Shown here: positions 37,600 through 46,473 of the stretch, piece by piece
How the letters are laid out: each line of letters starts with the position of its first letter
Position numbering within the stretch: the stretch's first letter is position 1
Assembly: GCA_964575255.1 (NCBI GenBank)
Contig: CAZNPZ010000004.1
Location: forward strand, 50,611 to 114,610
Direction: 5' to 3'
Length of the DNA: 64,000 bases
From: JAEZHK01 sp964575255
GTDB lineage: Bacteria; Bacillota; Clostridia; Christensenellales; Aristaeellaceae
The notes under the pieces: model-generated
Told to the model about the DNA's origin: nothing
What the model saw: the letters and a program-made list of their open reading frames with translations, nothing else
The model's database searches: none
Program-made: the position numbers and the translations under genes

Positions 37600-38919
37600 A
37601 TGCTTCGCAAACTGCTGTCCCTTTCCCTGGTTCTTTGCATGTTGATGGCATGCACGCTGCCCGCCGCTATGGCGGATGAGGAGACCAACTTGATCATGTG
37701 GACCTTTCTGGACGTGAACGCTGATAACGGCCGTTCCAAGGTGTTGAAGGAGCTCATTTCTCGCTTTGAGAATGCCAATCCGGGTGTACACATTGAAGTG
37801 CAGACTCAAGAGTGGAGCACCATGTCGGCCAAGGTCATCGCGGGTCACGCTGCGGGAACTTGCCCGGACATCTTCATGATCAATGCGGCAAACATTGGCG
37901 AAGCCATTGCTGCTGGTTGCATGGAACCTCTGGAGAATATGTTCTACAATGAATGGACCGACGAGCAGAAGGCTGATATCGAGAGCGAACTGTTCAAAGC
38001 AGGCTTCGACGGTACATATCACTACGTGGTGCCCCTGTTCTCAGGCGGATTCGGTATCATGTACCGCATCGACCTATTCGAAAAATTCGGCATCAAGGTT
38101 GATGACATCAAGACCTGGGATGATCTTGTGGAGGTTGCCCAGAAGCTGACGTTTGTGGACGAGAACGGTGCGCAAGTTTGGGGTTATGGCATAGGCTACA
38201 GCACCGATGTAGTGGATCCCCATGGCGTACTGCCGTCCGTGCTGTACAGTCAAGAAGGCGGTATGTTTACTGAAGACGGAAAGCCCAACGACTGGGCGGG
38301 CGAGCAGGGACAGAAGGGCTTGCAGTTCCAGATCGACCTGATCGACAAGTACCACGTTATGCCTGCAAGCGTCATCGCGCTGACCTCCGAGGAGATCTAC
38401 AACCAGTTCGAGGCCGGCCAGTACGCAATGGTTTCCGGTGGCTCTATCCGTGTCCCCACCGTTAAAAGCCTGACCGCCTTTGACCCGAACTATGTGGGTT
38501 ACTTTGCCTATCCCCAGTGGAACGAGGGCCAGCCCAGTTCTATCGCCAATGGCTATGCTTGGAACACTGGCGTGTGGTCGGGCAGTACCCACAAGGACGT
38601 GGCTGGAAAATTCCTGGAGTACCTGGTGTCAGCCGAAGCGGATGAGCTGTGGGTGCGCAACGCCAACCAGATCCCCGTATTGGCTTCCACCTTCGAAAAA
38701 TGCGCTGACGTCATCGACACGCCCGCCAACAGCTGGATGAAGGTCGCCCAGAACGTGTTCAAGAACAGCGCCATGGTATTCTCCGGCGCATACAGTATCA
38801 GCGGTTATACGCTGGACCTGCAGAATGCAATGATCAACGCCTATTCTGAGGGCTATTCCGTGATCGAGGCACTGGAGCAGGCTGCTCAGGACTTTACGGA
38901 TCGTAATGTGGGCAGATAG
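37600..38919 (+). CDS. Sugar ABC transporter substrate-binding protein (family 1)
   Basis: Extracellular sugar-binding protein of 439 residues. The leader MLRKLLSLSLVLCMLMACTL ends with either AAMA-D cleavage near residue 26 or, less likely, lipidation at the cysteine in LMAC; this is the only one of the five SBPs where a lipobox can be argued. The body has typical features such as VIAGHAAGTCPDIFMINA and VPLFSGGFGIMYRIDLF. The start at 37600 follows AAGGAGG. It lies downstream of a LacI operator and upstream of two permeases and two oxidoreductases. Confidence 0.88.
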   Translation: MLRKLLSLSLVLCMLMACTLPAAMADEETNLIMWTFLDVNADNGRSKVLKELISRFENANPGVHIEVQTQEWSTMSAKVIAGHAAGTCPDIFMINAANIGEAIAAGCMEPLENMFYNEWTDEQKADIESELFKAGFDGTYHYVVPLFSGGFGIMYRIDLFEKFGIKVDDIKTWDDLVEVAQKLTFVDENGAQVWGYGIGYSTDVVDPHGVLPSVLYSQEGGMFTEDGKPNDWAGEQGQKGLQFQIDLIDKYHVMPASVIALTSEEIYNQFEAGQYAMVSGGSIRVPTVKSLTAFDPNYVGYFAYPQWNEGQPSSIANGYAWNTGVWSGSTHKDVAGKFLEYLVSAEADELWVRNANQIPVLASTFEKCADVIDTPANSWMKVAQNVFKNSAMVFSGAYSISGYTLDLQNAMINAYSEGYSVIEALEQAAQDFTDRNVGR

Positions 38920-38932
38920 ATAAATTTTCCAG

Positions 38933-38964
38933 CGGGCGCGGCGGCTTTCGGGCCGCTGCGTCCG
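38933..38964 (+). terminator. Stem-loop after the SBP gene
   Basis: CGGGCGCGGCGGC pairs with GCCGCTGCGTCCG (two G-T wobbles) around a 6-base loop; no U-tract. It is probably an mRNA-stabilising or attenuating element within the operon. Confidence 0.55.
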
Positions 38965-38985
38965 TCAAAGGGGTGTTATGACCTT

Positions 38986-39879
38986 ATGGAAATCACCACG
39001 CACACCAGCGGCGGACGTAGAGGAATCAATCGATACATTCCCTATCTGCTTTTGTCGCCAACGCTGATACTAATTCTTATTTTTCTGTTGATTCCGCTGG
39101 GATTTGCCGTATTCTGCAGCCTCTATCGCTGCGACTACATGCAGTTTACCCGGTTCATGGGGCTGGGCAACTATCTGGACGTGCTGACGAACAAGCAGAT
39201 CATCGCCTCCATTGGCCGCTCTTTCTTTATATCGTCTATCAGCTTGGTTCTTGCACTAATCCTGGGCATGCTACTGGCGCTGTGGATCAATGCAGCCAGT
39301 GGAAAACTAGCCTATACCTTGCAGATCGCCACGCTGATCCCGTGGGTCACCTCAATGATCGTAGCCGCCATGCTGTGGAAGTGGATCTTTCAGGACGAGA
39401 CAGGTCTTCTCAATTATTTCATGGCCGAAACCGGGCTGGGAAAGGTCGGCTTTCTGACAGACAGGAGCATCGCCATCTACACGCTTATCTTTGTCATTAC
39501 CTGGCGTGTCATTGGTTACGTAATGGTGCAATTATTGGCCGGTCTGAAATCCATCCCTGTCGAATACGAGGAGGCAGCCCAGATCGACGGCGCAAACCGC
39601 TGGAATCTGTTCTGGCGGCTTCGAGTGCCGTTGCTCAAAACTCCTCTGGCCATTTCCGCCATCATCGTTGGGCTGTCCAATCTCAATAACCTGAATGTGC
39701 CGCTGTCCCTGCTGGCCGGCGGCCCAGGAAAGTCCACCATGGTCGTGGCAATAGAAATTTACCGCATGAGTTTTACCAGCTACCACTTCGGGGAATCCAG
39801 TGCGCTGTCCATCGTACTGTGCTTGATCAACTTCTTGCTGACCCTTCTGTACATAAAGGCGGTGAAGTATGAAGTCTAA
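38986..39879 (+). CDS. Sugar ABC transporter permease, MalF/UgpA type
   Basis: Integral membrane protein of 297 residues with six helices; the first covers about residues 17-39. The EAA loop YEEAAQIDGANRWNLFW lies near residues 190-207. Its stop overlaps the start of the partner permease by 11 bases. No ATPase gene is in the operon. Confidence 0.88.
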   Translation: MEITTHTSGGRRGINRYIPYLLLSPTLILILIFLLIPLGFAVFCSLYRCDYMQFTRFMGLGNYLDVLTNKQIIASIGRSFFISSISLVLALILGMLLALWINAASGKLAYTLQIATLIPWVTSMIVAAMLWKWIFQDETGLLNYFMAETGLGKVGFLTDRSIAIYTLIFVITWRVIGYVMVQLLAGLKSIPVEYEEAAQIDGANRWNLFWRLRVPLLKTPLAISAIIVGLSNLNNLNVPLSLLAGGPGKSTMVVAIEIYRMSFTSYHFGESSALSIVLCLINFLLTLLYIKAVKYEV

Positions 39880-40711
39880 GCGAAATAGCGCGACACGCTT
39901 TGCTTTATGGGGCATAGGCCTGGCGGGAATCCTGGCGATCAATCTGCTGCCCTTTGTGTGGGGTGCGATAAGTTCCCTGAAGACCGCTCGGGAGATCATG
40001 GTCTATCCGCCGAAATTCTGGGGATTCACGTTCAGCCCGGAGCATTACGCCACGGTGTTAAAGGGTACTTTTTCCCAGGCGCTGATCAACAGCTGCTGGT
40101 ACTGTTTGTTCGCCATTGTAGTGGGTGTGCTGTGTGCCATGCTTGCTGCCTATGCCTTGACGCGTTACGTGATGAGGGGGAAAAAGGCCGTCTTTTACCT
40201 GATCCTGTCAATGATCCCGCTGTCAATGGGTAGCGCTGCCATGGTGGTGCCCAACTATATGCTTTTTTCCATTCTCAAAATGAATGATCAATGGTACACA
40301 TTGCCGCTGATCTACGTAGCTTATAACCTGCCATTATCGGTGTGGATCATGGTGGGCGGCCTTCAGCATGTCCCCTATGCTATTGAGGAGGCCGCTCAGA
40401 TCGACGGGGCTTCCAGGTGGTATATCATTTTCCGCCTGATCCCCAGGCTGTTGCTTCCCACCCTCGCATGCACCGCACTGATGATCTTTATTGGCGCTTG
40501 GAACGAATACACAGTGTCATCCGTGCTGGTCAACTCCCAGAAGCTGTACCCAATCCAGGTGTCCATCTATAACTACATCGGGTACTTCGGCAGAGAATGG
40601 GGGCCACTAACGGCATCGTCCACCATTGCGGTCATACCCATCCTGGTCGTGTTTAGCTTCTTGGGCAAGCTTTTGATTTCCGGCCTTACGGCAGGTGCGG
40701 TCAAAGAATAA
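39869..40711 (+). CDS. Sugar ABC transporter permease, MalG/UgpE type
   Basis: Integral membrane protein of 280 residues. The EAA loop IEEAAQIDGASRWYIIF is near residue 170, and the C-terminus LISGLTAGAVKE is typical of the MalG group. The ATG follows GGCGGTG within the end of the previous gene, indicating translational coupling. Confidence 0.88.
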   Translation: MKSKRNSATRFALWGIGLAGILAINLLPFVWGAISSLKTAREIMVYPPKFWGFTFSPEHYATVLKGTFSQALINSCWYCLFAIVVGVLCAMLAAYALTRYVMRGKKAVFYLILSMIPLSMGSAAMVVPNYMLFSILKMNDQWYTLPLIYVAYNLPLSVWIMVGGLQHVPYAIEEAAQIDGASRWYIIFRLIPRLLLPTLACTALMIFIGAWNEYTVSSVLVNSQKLYPIQVSIYNYIGYFGREWGPLTASSTIAVIPILVVFSFLGKLLISGLTAGAVKE

Positions 40712-40748
40712 CAATCATCAGAAACAAAGAGTGGAGGGAATGGTTCAT

Positions 40749-42095
40749 ATGTACAAAAATAAATACGACGTCATCGTAGTGGGCGCAGGTCCTGGTGGTA
40801 TTCCTGCCGCTATCGCCGCTGCGCGTTTGGGTATGGACGTGCTGTTGGTGGAACGAAACGCTCATCTGGGCGGCCTATTGGTGTCGGGCTTGCCAATGCT
40901 GGCTTTCCTGGACAGGGAAGGCAACCAGATAATCGGCGGCATCGCCCAGGAGATTGTGGATAGGCTGCTTGAAGTGGGTGGCGCCAACAACCACATTCAG
41001 TCACCCATCCTCAATTCCATGACCCATGTCAATCCCGCCTGGATGCGGATTGTTATCAGTGAAATGTGCCGGGAATGTCGGAACATGGATATCCTTCTGT
41101 ACAGCGAACTTGCCGACGTGCAAGTGGACAACGGCTGTGTCAGGGGGGTAGACGTGTTCTGCCGTGGTGAAATGCTGCACTATGAGGCTAGAGTGGTCAT
41201 CGACGCAACAGGCGACGCCTGTGTGGTGTACAAGTCCGGCGCGGCCTATGAGAAGGACGAGCATCTGCAACCCATGTCACTGACGTTCGATCTGATCGGT
41301 GTGGACTATGACAGGGTGTTCGATTTCTTGGAAGCGCACCCGGAGGAATGCACACTGCCCAACACATTCCCAGGCCTTATCAACAACCTGGACTTCCTAC
41401 GCAACAATAAGTGCAGTTCCTTCATGGGCTTCATGCATCTGGTGGAAGAGGGCAAGAAGAATGGCACCTTCACCCTGGATCGCAACATGATCGACTTCTG
41501 TCGGCAGATCGACGGCAACGCTTTCATCAACACTGCTCGAGTGGTGAACGCCGATTCTACCAACCCCGCTAGCATCATCGAAGCCGAGTTTACAAGCCTG
41601 GAGCAGATCAGGGAACTGATCGGCTTCTTGAGAAAGAACATTCCTGGCTTTGAGAACTGTAATCTGATAAGTATCGCCCCTTGGATAGGTGTTCGGGAGA
41701 GCCGTCGCCTTGTTGGTGTTAAGACTCTGGATACGGATAGTGTGGACAAACTACTCATACCCCAGGACACCGTGGCGATGGCGGGCTATAACCGGGACAC
41801 CCATAGCCCCGTGGACGGCAGTATGTATATGATCCCCACCAAGCACGGCATCGGCATACCCTACGGATGCTTAGTGCCCAGGACGATTGACGGCTTGTTG
41901 GTCAGTGGGCGTGCCATCTCCGTCACCCACGAGGCATTTGCTATGACTCGTATAATTCCAACCTGCATGGCTGTGGGTCAGGCCTGCGGAACCGCCGCGG
42001 CACTAGCTGTACAGGCTGGCATAGAGCCTAGAGCCGTTGATGTTGCAGCGCTGCGCGAACAGCTTACGAAGGATGACGCGATTCTCTCAATCTGA
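40749..42095 (+). CDS. FAD-dependent oxidoreductase
   Basis: Flavoprotein of 448 residues of the large FAD_oxidored group. The dinucleotide-binding motif VVGAGPGGIPAAIAAARLG is at residues 9-27, followed by LLVERNAHLGG. VVIDATGDACVVYKSGA and the late GLLVSGRAISVTHEAFA are family features. No iron-sulfur cysteine motif or signal peptide is visible. It lies 37 bases after a sugar permease in a LacI-controlled operon, so it probably oxidises the imported carbohydrate or a derivative. The substrate cannot be deduced. The start is ATG 40749; an ATG at 40740 is possible. Confidence 0.8.
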   Translation: MYKNKYDVIVVGAGPGGIPAAIAAARLGMDVLLVERNAHLGGLLVSGLPMLAFLDREGNQIIGGIAQEIVDRLLEVGGANNHIQSPILNSMTHVNPAWMRIVISEMCRECRNMDILLYSELADVQVDNGCVRGVDVFCRGEMLHYEARVVIDATGDACVVYKSGAAYEKDEHLQPMSLTFDLIGVDYDRVFDFLEAHPEECTLPNTFPGLINNLDFLRNNKCSSFMGFMHLVEEGKKNGTFTLDRNMIDFCRQIDGNAFINTARVVNADSTNPASIIEAEFTSLEQIRELIGFLRKNIPGFENCNLISIAPWIGVRESRRLVGVKTLDTDSVDKLLIPQDTVAMAGYNRDTHSPVDGSMYMIPTKHGIGIPYGCLVPRTIDGLLVSGRAISVTHEAFAMTRIIPTCMAVGQACGTAAALAVQAGIEPRAVDVAALREQLTKDDAILSI

Positions 42096-42149
42096 AGGAT
42101 TGATCCTTCAATCGCAGCCAGAGTTCCGCCGGAAGACGAGAATAGAAGT

Positions 42150-42215
42150 CCCCAAAACAAGGCGCTGCTGCCTGGCAACGCAATTATGGCAGCAGCCCCT
42201 TTCGATTAGGAGGAT
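42150..42215 (+). terminator. Stem-loop region after the FAD oxidoreductase
   Basis: GGCGCTGCTGCC and GGCAGCAGCCCC form a GC-rich hairpin followed by TTTCGATTA. It is probably a weak terminator; the downstream alcohol dehydrogenase may be partly uncoupled from the LacI operon. Confidence 0.45.
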
Positions 42216-42284
42216 AACAAGTTTGAAAGCGACGGTGTGCATCAACTTTTTTATCTCTCGTTGGTGCCTGAAAGGAATGGTTAT

Positions 42285-43355
42285 ATGAGCCTACCCAAAA
42301 TGATGAAGGCGCTGGTCGCGCACGCTCAGGGACAGTACTCTCTGGATATAGTCCCGGTTCCGGTTCCCGGTTCAGGCGAGATCCTTTTGAAAGTGGAAGC
42401 CTGCGGTATTTGCGCGGGCGACGTCAAGGCGACGCACAATGCCGCTCGGTTCTGGGGCGGGGACGGGATGCCGGGGTTCTGCGAGCCGCCATTTACGCCG
42501 GGCCATGAGTTCCTGGGCGAAGTCGTCGCGATGGGCGACGGCGTCGTCGGCGGATTTGAACTGGGCGACCGGCTGGTGACCGAGCAGATCGTTCCGTGCG
42601 GAGAATGCCGTTATTGCAAGGAAGGCAAGTACTGGCTTTGCGCGCCGCACAACGTCTACGGGTTCAAGTACTATCTGAACGGCGGTATGGCGGAGTACGT
42701 GCTGCTGCCCAAGAACGCACGCAACTACAAGATCCCCAAGGATCTGCCGCTCGAAAAGGCCATCCTGATTGAGCCCTACGCTTGTTCGCTGCGCGGCGTG
42801 CGCCAAGGCCGCATCACCTGCGACGATGTGGTGGTGCTTTCCGGCGCGGGCACGCTGGGACTGGGCATGATCGGCGCGATCAAACAGCGCAACCCCAAGA
42901 AACTGATCGTTCTGGACATGAACGACATGCGCCTCAAGAAGGCCGAGGAGTTCGGCGCGGACGAAGTGATCAATCCCGGCAAGGTCAACGCGATCCAGCG
43001 GGTGCTGGACCAAACGGACGGCTATGGCTGCGATGTGTACATCGAAGTGACGGGGCATCCCAGCTCGGTCGGCCAGGGCCTCGAGATGATCTGCAAGGGC
43101 GGGCGGTTTGTGGAGTTCTCGGTGTTCAGCGCCCCTGCCACAGCCGACTGGTCGATCATCGGCGACACCAAGGAGATTATCATCTACGGTTCCCAGCTCA
43201 GCCCGTACTGCTATCCCTCCACCATCGAGGGCATTGTGGCAGGGAAACTGCCAACGCAGGGCGTGGCCAGCCACTTCTACCCGCTCAGCGAGTGGGCCGA
43301 GGGGTTTAAGATGGCGGAAAGCGGCAGCGCCATCAAGGTTGTGCTGAAACCGTAA
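42285..43355 (+). CDS. Zinc-dependent medium-chain alcohol dehydrogenase
   Basis: MDR-family dehydrogenase of 356 residues acting on a polyol or sugar. Catalytic-zinc ligands lie in CGICAGD and GHEFLGE, and the structural-zinc cysteines in CGECRYCKEGKYWLC near 100-115. The cofactor motif is VLSGAGTLGLGMIGA near residue 180. Tetritol and threitol dehydrogenases belong to the same group, but specificity cannot be read here. The start at 42285 follows GAAAGGA. It is the last gene before insertion-sequence debris. Confidence 0.85.
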   Translation: MSLPKMMKALVAHAQGQYSLDIVPVPVPGSGEILLKVEACGICAGDVKATHNAARFWGGDGMPGFCEPPFTPGHEFLGEVVAMGDGVVGGFELGDRLVTEQIVPCGECRYCKEGKYWLCAPHNVYGFKYYLNGGMAEYVLLPKNARNYKIPKDLPLEKAILIEPYACSLRGVRQGRITCDDVVVLSGAGTLGLGMIGAIKQRNPKKLIVLDMNDMRLKKAEEFGADEVINPGKVNAIQRVLDQTDGYGCDVYIEVTGHPSSVGQGLEMICKGGRFVEFSVFSAPATADWSIIGDTKEIIIYGSQLSPYCYPSTIEGIVAGKLPTQGVASHFYPLSEWAEGFKMAESGSAIKVVLKP

Positions 43356-43517
43356 CCGGCAAAATCAAGGATTTGCTACTGGATAATGGCTTCCTGTTTA
43401 CCCCAAATATCACTGGCAGCCTTGCCTTCAAAGCAAGGCTGTCCCTTTCCATTCCCGATTAAGCCCCCACCGCCTGCCTAAGCGAGTCGTCGGTCTCCCC
43501 TTCGCAGGCCCCTGCGG

Positions 43518-43809
43518 TCAGCCCTTGCCCGCCGATTTCTCATTCGGGTTGCGTAGATCAGAGTCCTGCCTGCCAGCAAATTCGAGGATCGTGTCGTAGG
43601 GGCGTTTGCCTTGGTTTCTGTAACCCCGGTGCGGGCGCTCCTGGTTGTGGTGTTCAAGCCAGACGTCCATGTCGGCTTGAAGCGCCTCGACCGACTCGTA
43701 GTAACTTTTCGATCTTCGCGACCTGCTCCGCGGTGCGGATCAAAATCTTCTGAACCGTGGGCGAACTGACCGACACGCCCCTCAGCTTCAGAGAATCCGA
43801 AAGCTTCAC
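43518..43809 (-). pseudogene. IS481-like transposase remnant, internally deleted (left copy)
   Basis: On the minus strand, 43809-43703 encodes an N-terminal helix-turn-helix piece (LRGVSVSSPTVQKILIRTA) and 43702-43518 the C-terminal end of a DDE transposase (YYESVEALQADMDVWLEHH, then RPHRGYRNQGKRPYDTILEF) to a TGA. The catalytic core between them is missing and the two parts are in different frames. 43579-43702 matches 51801-51924 with about 6 differences in 124 bases, in the opposite orientation. Confidence 0.8.
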
Positions 43810-43880
43810 GCACGATTTTTGGCCAAAACAAGGCGGAGTGACAGTATTCTACAGCCAATCCCCAAAGAATGAATTGTCAC

Positions 43881-43909
43881 ATGACATACACATTGCCGGA
43901 GGTTATAAT
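43881..43909 (+). promoter_or_regulatory. Near-consensus promoter of the mannoside module
   Basis: ATGACA at 43881-43886 and TATAAT at 43904-43909 with a 17-base spacer. It lies about 70 bases beyond the transposase remnant, and the GH2 start follows about 40 bases after the predicted transcription start. Confidence 0.7.
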
Positions 43910-43956
43910 GGCACTGTGGTTTGGCAATTCAATATTTGTAGGGATGGTGGTTGGAT

Positions 43957-46473
43957 TTGAAGAATACCACGCCGCTGAACACCAACTGGCGGCTGAGGCG
44001 CGTCGACCCGAAAAATCCGCCGGACATGGAAAAACTGGATGAATTCCTGCGTAACGGCCAAGACCCGCGCGACAAGGTGTTTAATGTAGCCCAAATGCCC
44101 GCGCAGGTTCATGAGATTCTGATCGCGGAAGGCATCATTGAAAACCCCAATATCCAGGGGGACGGAACCGGCTGTCTCTGGGTTTCTGAGAGCGATTGGT
44201 TGTATGTATGTGATTTCCCCTGTCCGCCCGGGCGCGGAACAACCCATCTGGATTTTGACGGGCTTGATACCTACGTGGACATCTACCTCAACGGCAGCCT
44301 GATTGCATCGCACAAAGACGTATACCTTCCCTGTCGCGTGGACATCACTGGCAGGCTCCAGGCGGAGAACCGCCTCGCGCTCCATTTTCACGCGCCGAAG
44401 CTGAAGTATGATGCCGTGGAGCTTCCGTCGTATATCGAGAACGCGGACAGCAAGATCAAGCCCGGTGCCAGGACGCGCATGTTCGGCACCACCTTTGGCG
44501 ACTATCTGGGGCCCAAGCCCTACCTCATGCGCGTGGGCGTGTATGGCGACATCCGCGTGACGGTGGTTGACGAAGCGGAGATCGCCTCCCTGCACACGCC
44601 CTACCGGCTGTCTGATGAGTTGGACGAAGCGGTAATTACTGTCAAGATTGCGCTCGCTGGCGAAACCGAGGGCATTGCGGCCAACATGACGCTGTTTGAT
44701 CCGAACGGCGAGTCTTGTGGAACCTGTGTGGCGCTCCCCAACGGCTCTGTGGATCTTGAAGGCACATTCACCCTCGTCAGTCCGCAGCTCTGGTGGCCGC
44801 GCACACATGGGCCGTCCCCCCTCTACCGGATCGATGTCGAGCTGGTCTCGGGTGCCCGCGTGCTGGACAGTGCCACATGCGAAATCGGACTTCGCCGCCT
44901 CACGATGAAAGGGGACTTTGACTTCTCGATTAACGGGCTGCCTCTCAAACTCTGGGGCTCAAACCTTGCACCGCTTGATACGCTAACCAATGTGTACAAC
45001 ACGAAGCACATGTCGGACATGCTCGACATCGCCGAGCTGGCCCACCACAACTGCATCCGCGTGTGGGGCGAAAATGAGCGGCTCGACGACGATTTTTACG
45101 CGCAGTGCGACCGGCGGGGCATCCTGATCTGGCAGGACTTTTTCACCACGTATTCGATGTACGCCCCTGACCCTGAGATGTATGAATTGATTCGGCGCGA
45201 GGCTGACTACCAGGTGCGGCGGCTCAGGGATCATGCCTGCATACTGCTCTGGTGCGGCGGCAACGAGAGCCTGATGAGCCGCGACTACGAGTTCCCTGGT
45301 GAGGAATTTTCCGGCCTCGCCATTTTCAACGAGATATTCCCCTCGGTATGCGCGGAACTTGACCCTGAGCGGTATTACCACCGCTCTTCGCCCGACGGCG
45401 GCGCATACGCCAACGACCCCTTGGGCGGCGACACCCACGGCTACACGCACATCTGGTACGTACCCGGCAACTATCATCCAGTGTTCCTGAGCGAGAACTG
45501 CCGCGTTTCCACGCCGGCAAAGCGCACCATGCAGCGTATGATGAAGCCGGAGGATCTCTGGCCCACCGGATACGACGGGATGCAGCACAAGAACAGCGAA
45601 CTGCCCTGGCCTGAGCAGTGGAACAAATACAACTCCAACATGGGATACTGGAAGCTGGGCGATATTGAATCGTACTATGACGCGACCGACCTCGACGCCC
45701 AACTCTACCGGATCGGCTGGGGTCATGGCGACTACCTGCGCAGGCGCGTGGAGCGGTACCGCCGCGGGCGCCCGTTGGAAGCCTCATCGAACGAACGCAT
45801 CACCAAGGGGCACCTGCTGTGGAAGCTCAATAATAGCTCTAACCATATCTTCTTTGGCGTCATCGACTATTTCATGGAGCCATTCATTCCCTATTACGCG
45901 CTCAAGCGCGCCTATGAGCCGGTGCTGTTGAGCTTTGAAACCGGCAATTTCATCCACCTGTGGATGGTGAACGACACTACGCGCGCGATTCGCGGGCGTG
46001 TGTTCGTCGGGTTGTTTGATCCCCTGATGAACCGCATGGCAAAGCAGTTCGAGCTGCCGTTTTCCATCGCACCAGATGAATCCAAGGTCGTTACCAATCT
46101 CAACCAGTTCGGACAGTTCAAGAAGAACCATATCCTGTTTGCCTACGCGGTTGCGGACGACGGCAGGCGGGTTGCCGAATCCATCGATTACGTGGACATT
46201 GAACGCCACATGCGCTTCCCTACCGATGGTCACATCAGCATGAGCGTGGACAATGGCAGCCTCGTCCTGACGAGCGATCGCTACGAGCGCTCTGTGGAGC
46301 TTGTCGGCAACCACGACGGCGATGAATTTGGCTGGCTGTTCGAGGACAACTACTTCGACCTCATTCCCGGCCAGATCAAGCGGGTGCGAGTGTTGGGCCG
46401 GCATGACCAGGGCCGCATTGCCGCCAAGAGCTACTATGGCAACTATACCGCGGAGGTGGAATACAGAAGATGA
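43957..46473 (+). CDS. GH2-family beta-mannosidase-like glycosidase
   Basis: Cytoplasmic exo-glycosidase of 838 residues, a paralogue of the enzyme at 26727. Domain order: jelly roll (1-200), Ig-like (210-315), TIM barrel, C-terminal beta domains. Acid/base Glu437 lies in LWCGGNE and candidate nucleophile Glu513 in VFLSENCRV. The start is uncertain: TTG at 43957 gives MKNTTPLN, resembling family N-termini, with GGTGG 6 bases upstream; TTG at 43951 is the alternative. It shares an ATGA overlap with a hexokinase-like gene and lies 1.8 kb before an alpha-mannosidase gene, supporting mannosides as substrate. Confidence 0.85.
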   Translation: MKNTTPLNTNWRLRRVDPKNPPDMEKLDEFLRNGQDPRDKVFNVAQMPAQVHEILIAEGIIENPNIQGDGTGCLWVSESDWLYVCDFPCPPGRGTTHLDFDGLDTYVDIYLNGSLIASHKDVYLPCRVDITGRLQAENRLALHFHAPKLKYDAVELPSYIENADSKIKPGARTRMFGTTFGDYLGPKPYLMRVGVYGDIRVTVVDEAEIASLHTPYRLSDELDEAVITVKIALAGETEGIAANMTLFDPNGESCGTCVALPNGSVDLEGTFTLVSPQLWWPRTHGPSPLYRIDVELVSGARVLDSATCEIGLRRLTMKGDFDFSINGLPLKLWGSNLAPLDTLTNVYNTKHMSDMLDIAELAHHNCIRVWGENERLDDDFYAQCDRRGILIWQDFFTTYSMYAPDPEMYELIRREADYQVRRLRDHACILLWCGGNESLMSRDYEFPGEEFSGLAIFNEIFPSVCAELDPERYYHRSSPDGGAYANDPLGGDTHGYTHIWYVPGNYHPVFLSENCRVSTPAKRTMQRMMKPEDLWPTGYDGMQHKNSELPWPEQWNKYNSNMGYWKLGDIESYYDATDLDAQLYRIGWGHGDYLRRRVERYRRGRPLEASSNERITKGHLLWKLNNSSNHIFFGVIDYFMEPFIPYYALKRAYEPVLLSFETGNFIHLWMVNDTTRAIRGRVFVGLFDPLMNRMAKQFELPFSIAPDESKVVTNLNQFGQFKKNHILFAYAVADDGRRVAESIDYVDIERHMRFPTDGHISMSVDNGSLVLTSDRYERSVELVGNHDGDEFGWLFEDNYFDLIPGQIKRVRVLGRHDQGRIAAKSYYGNYTAEVEYRR

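Larger units (their letters stand above)
43356..43956. other. Intergenic region with transposase debris and a strong promoter
   Basis: 43356-43517 contains no gene I can support, only a short TTGCCTTCAAAGCAAGGCT-like inverted repeat near 43420. 43518-43809 holds the decayed IS481-like transposase. 43881-43909 holds a promoter for the GH2 gene. Confidence 0.6.
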
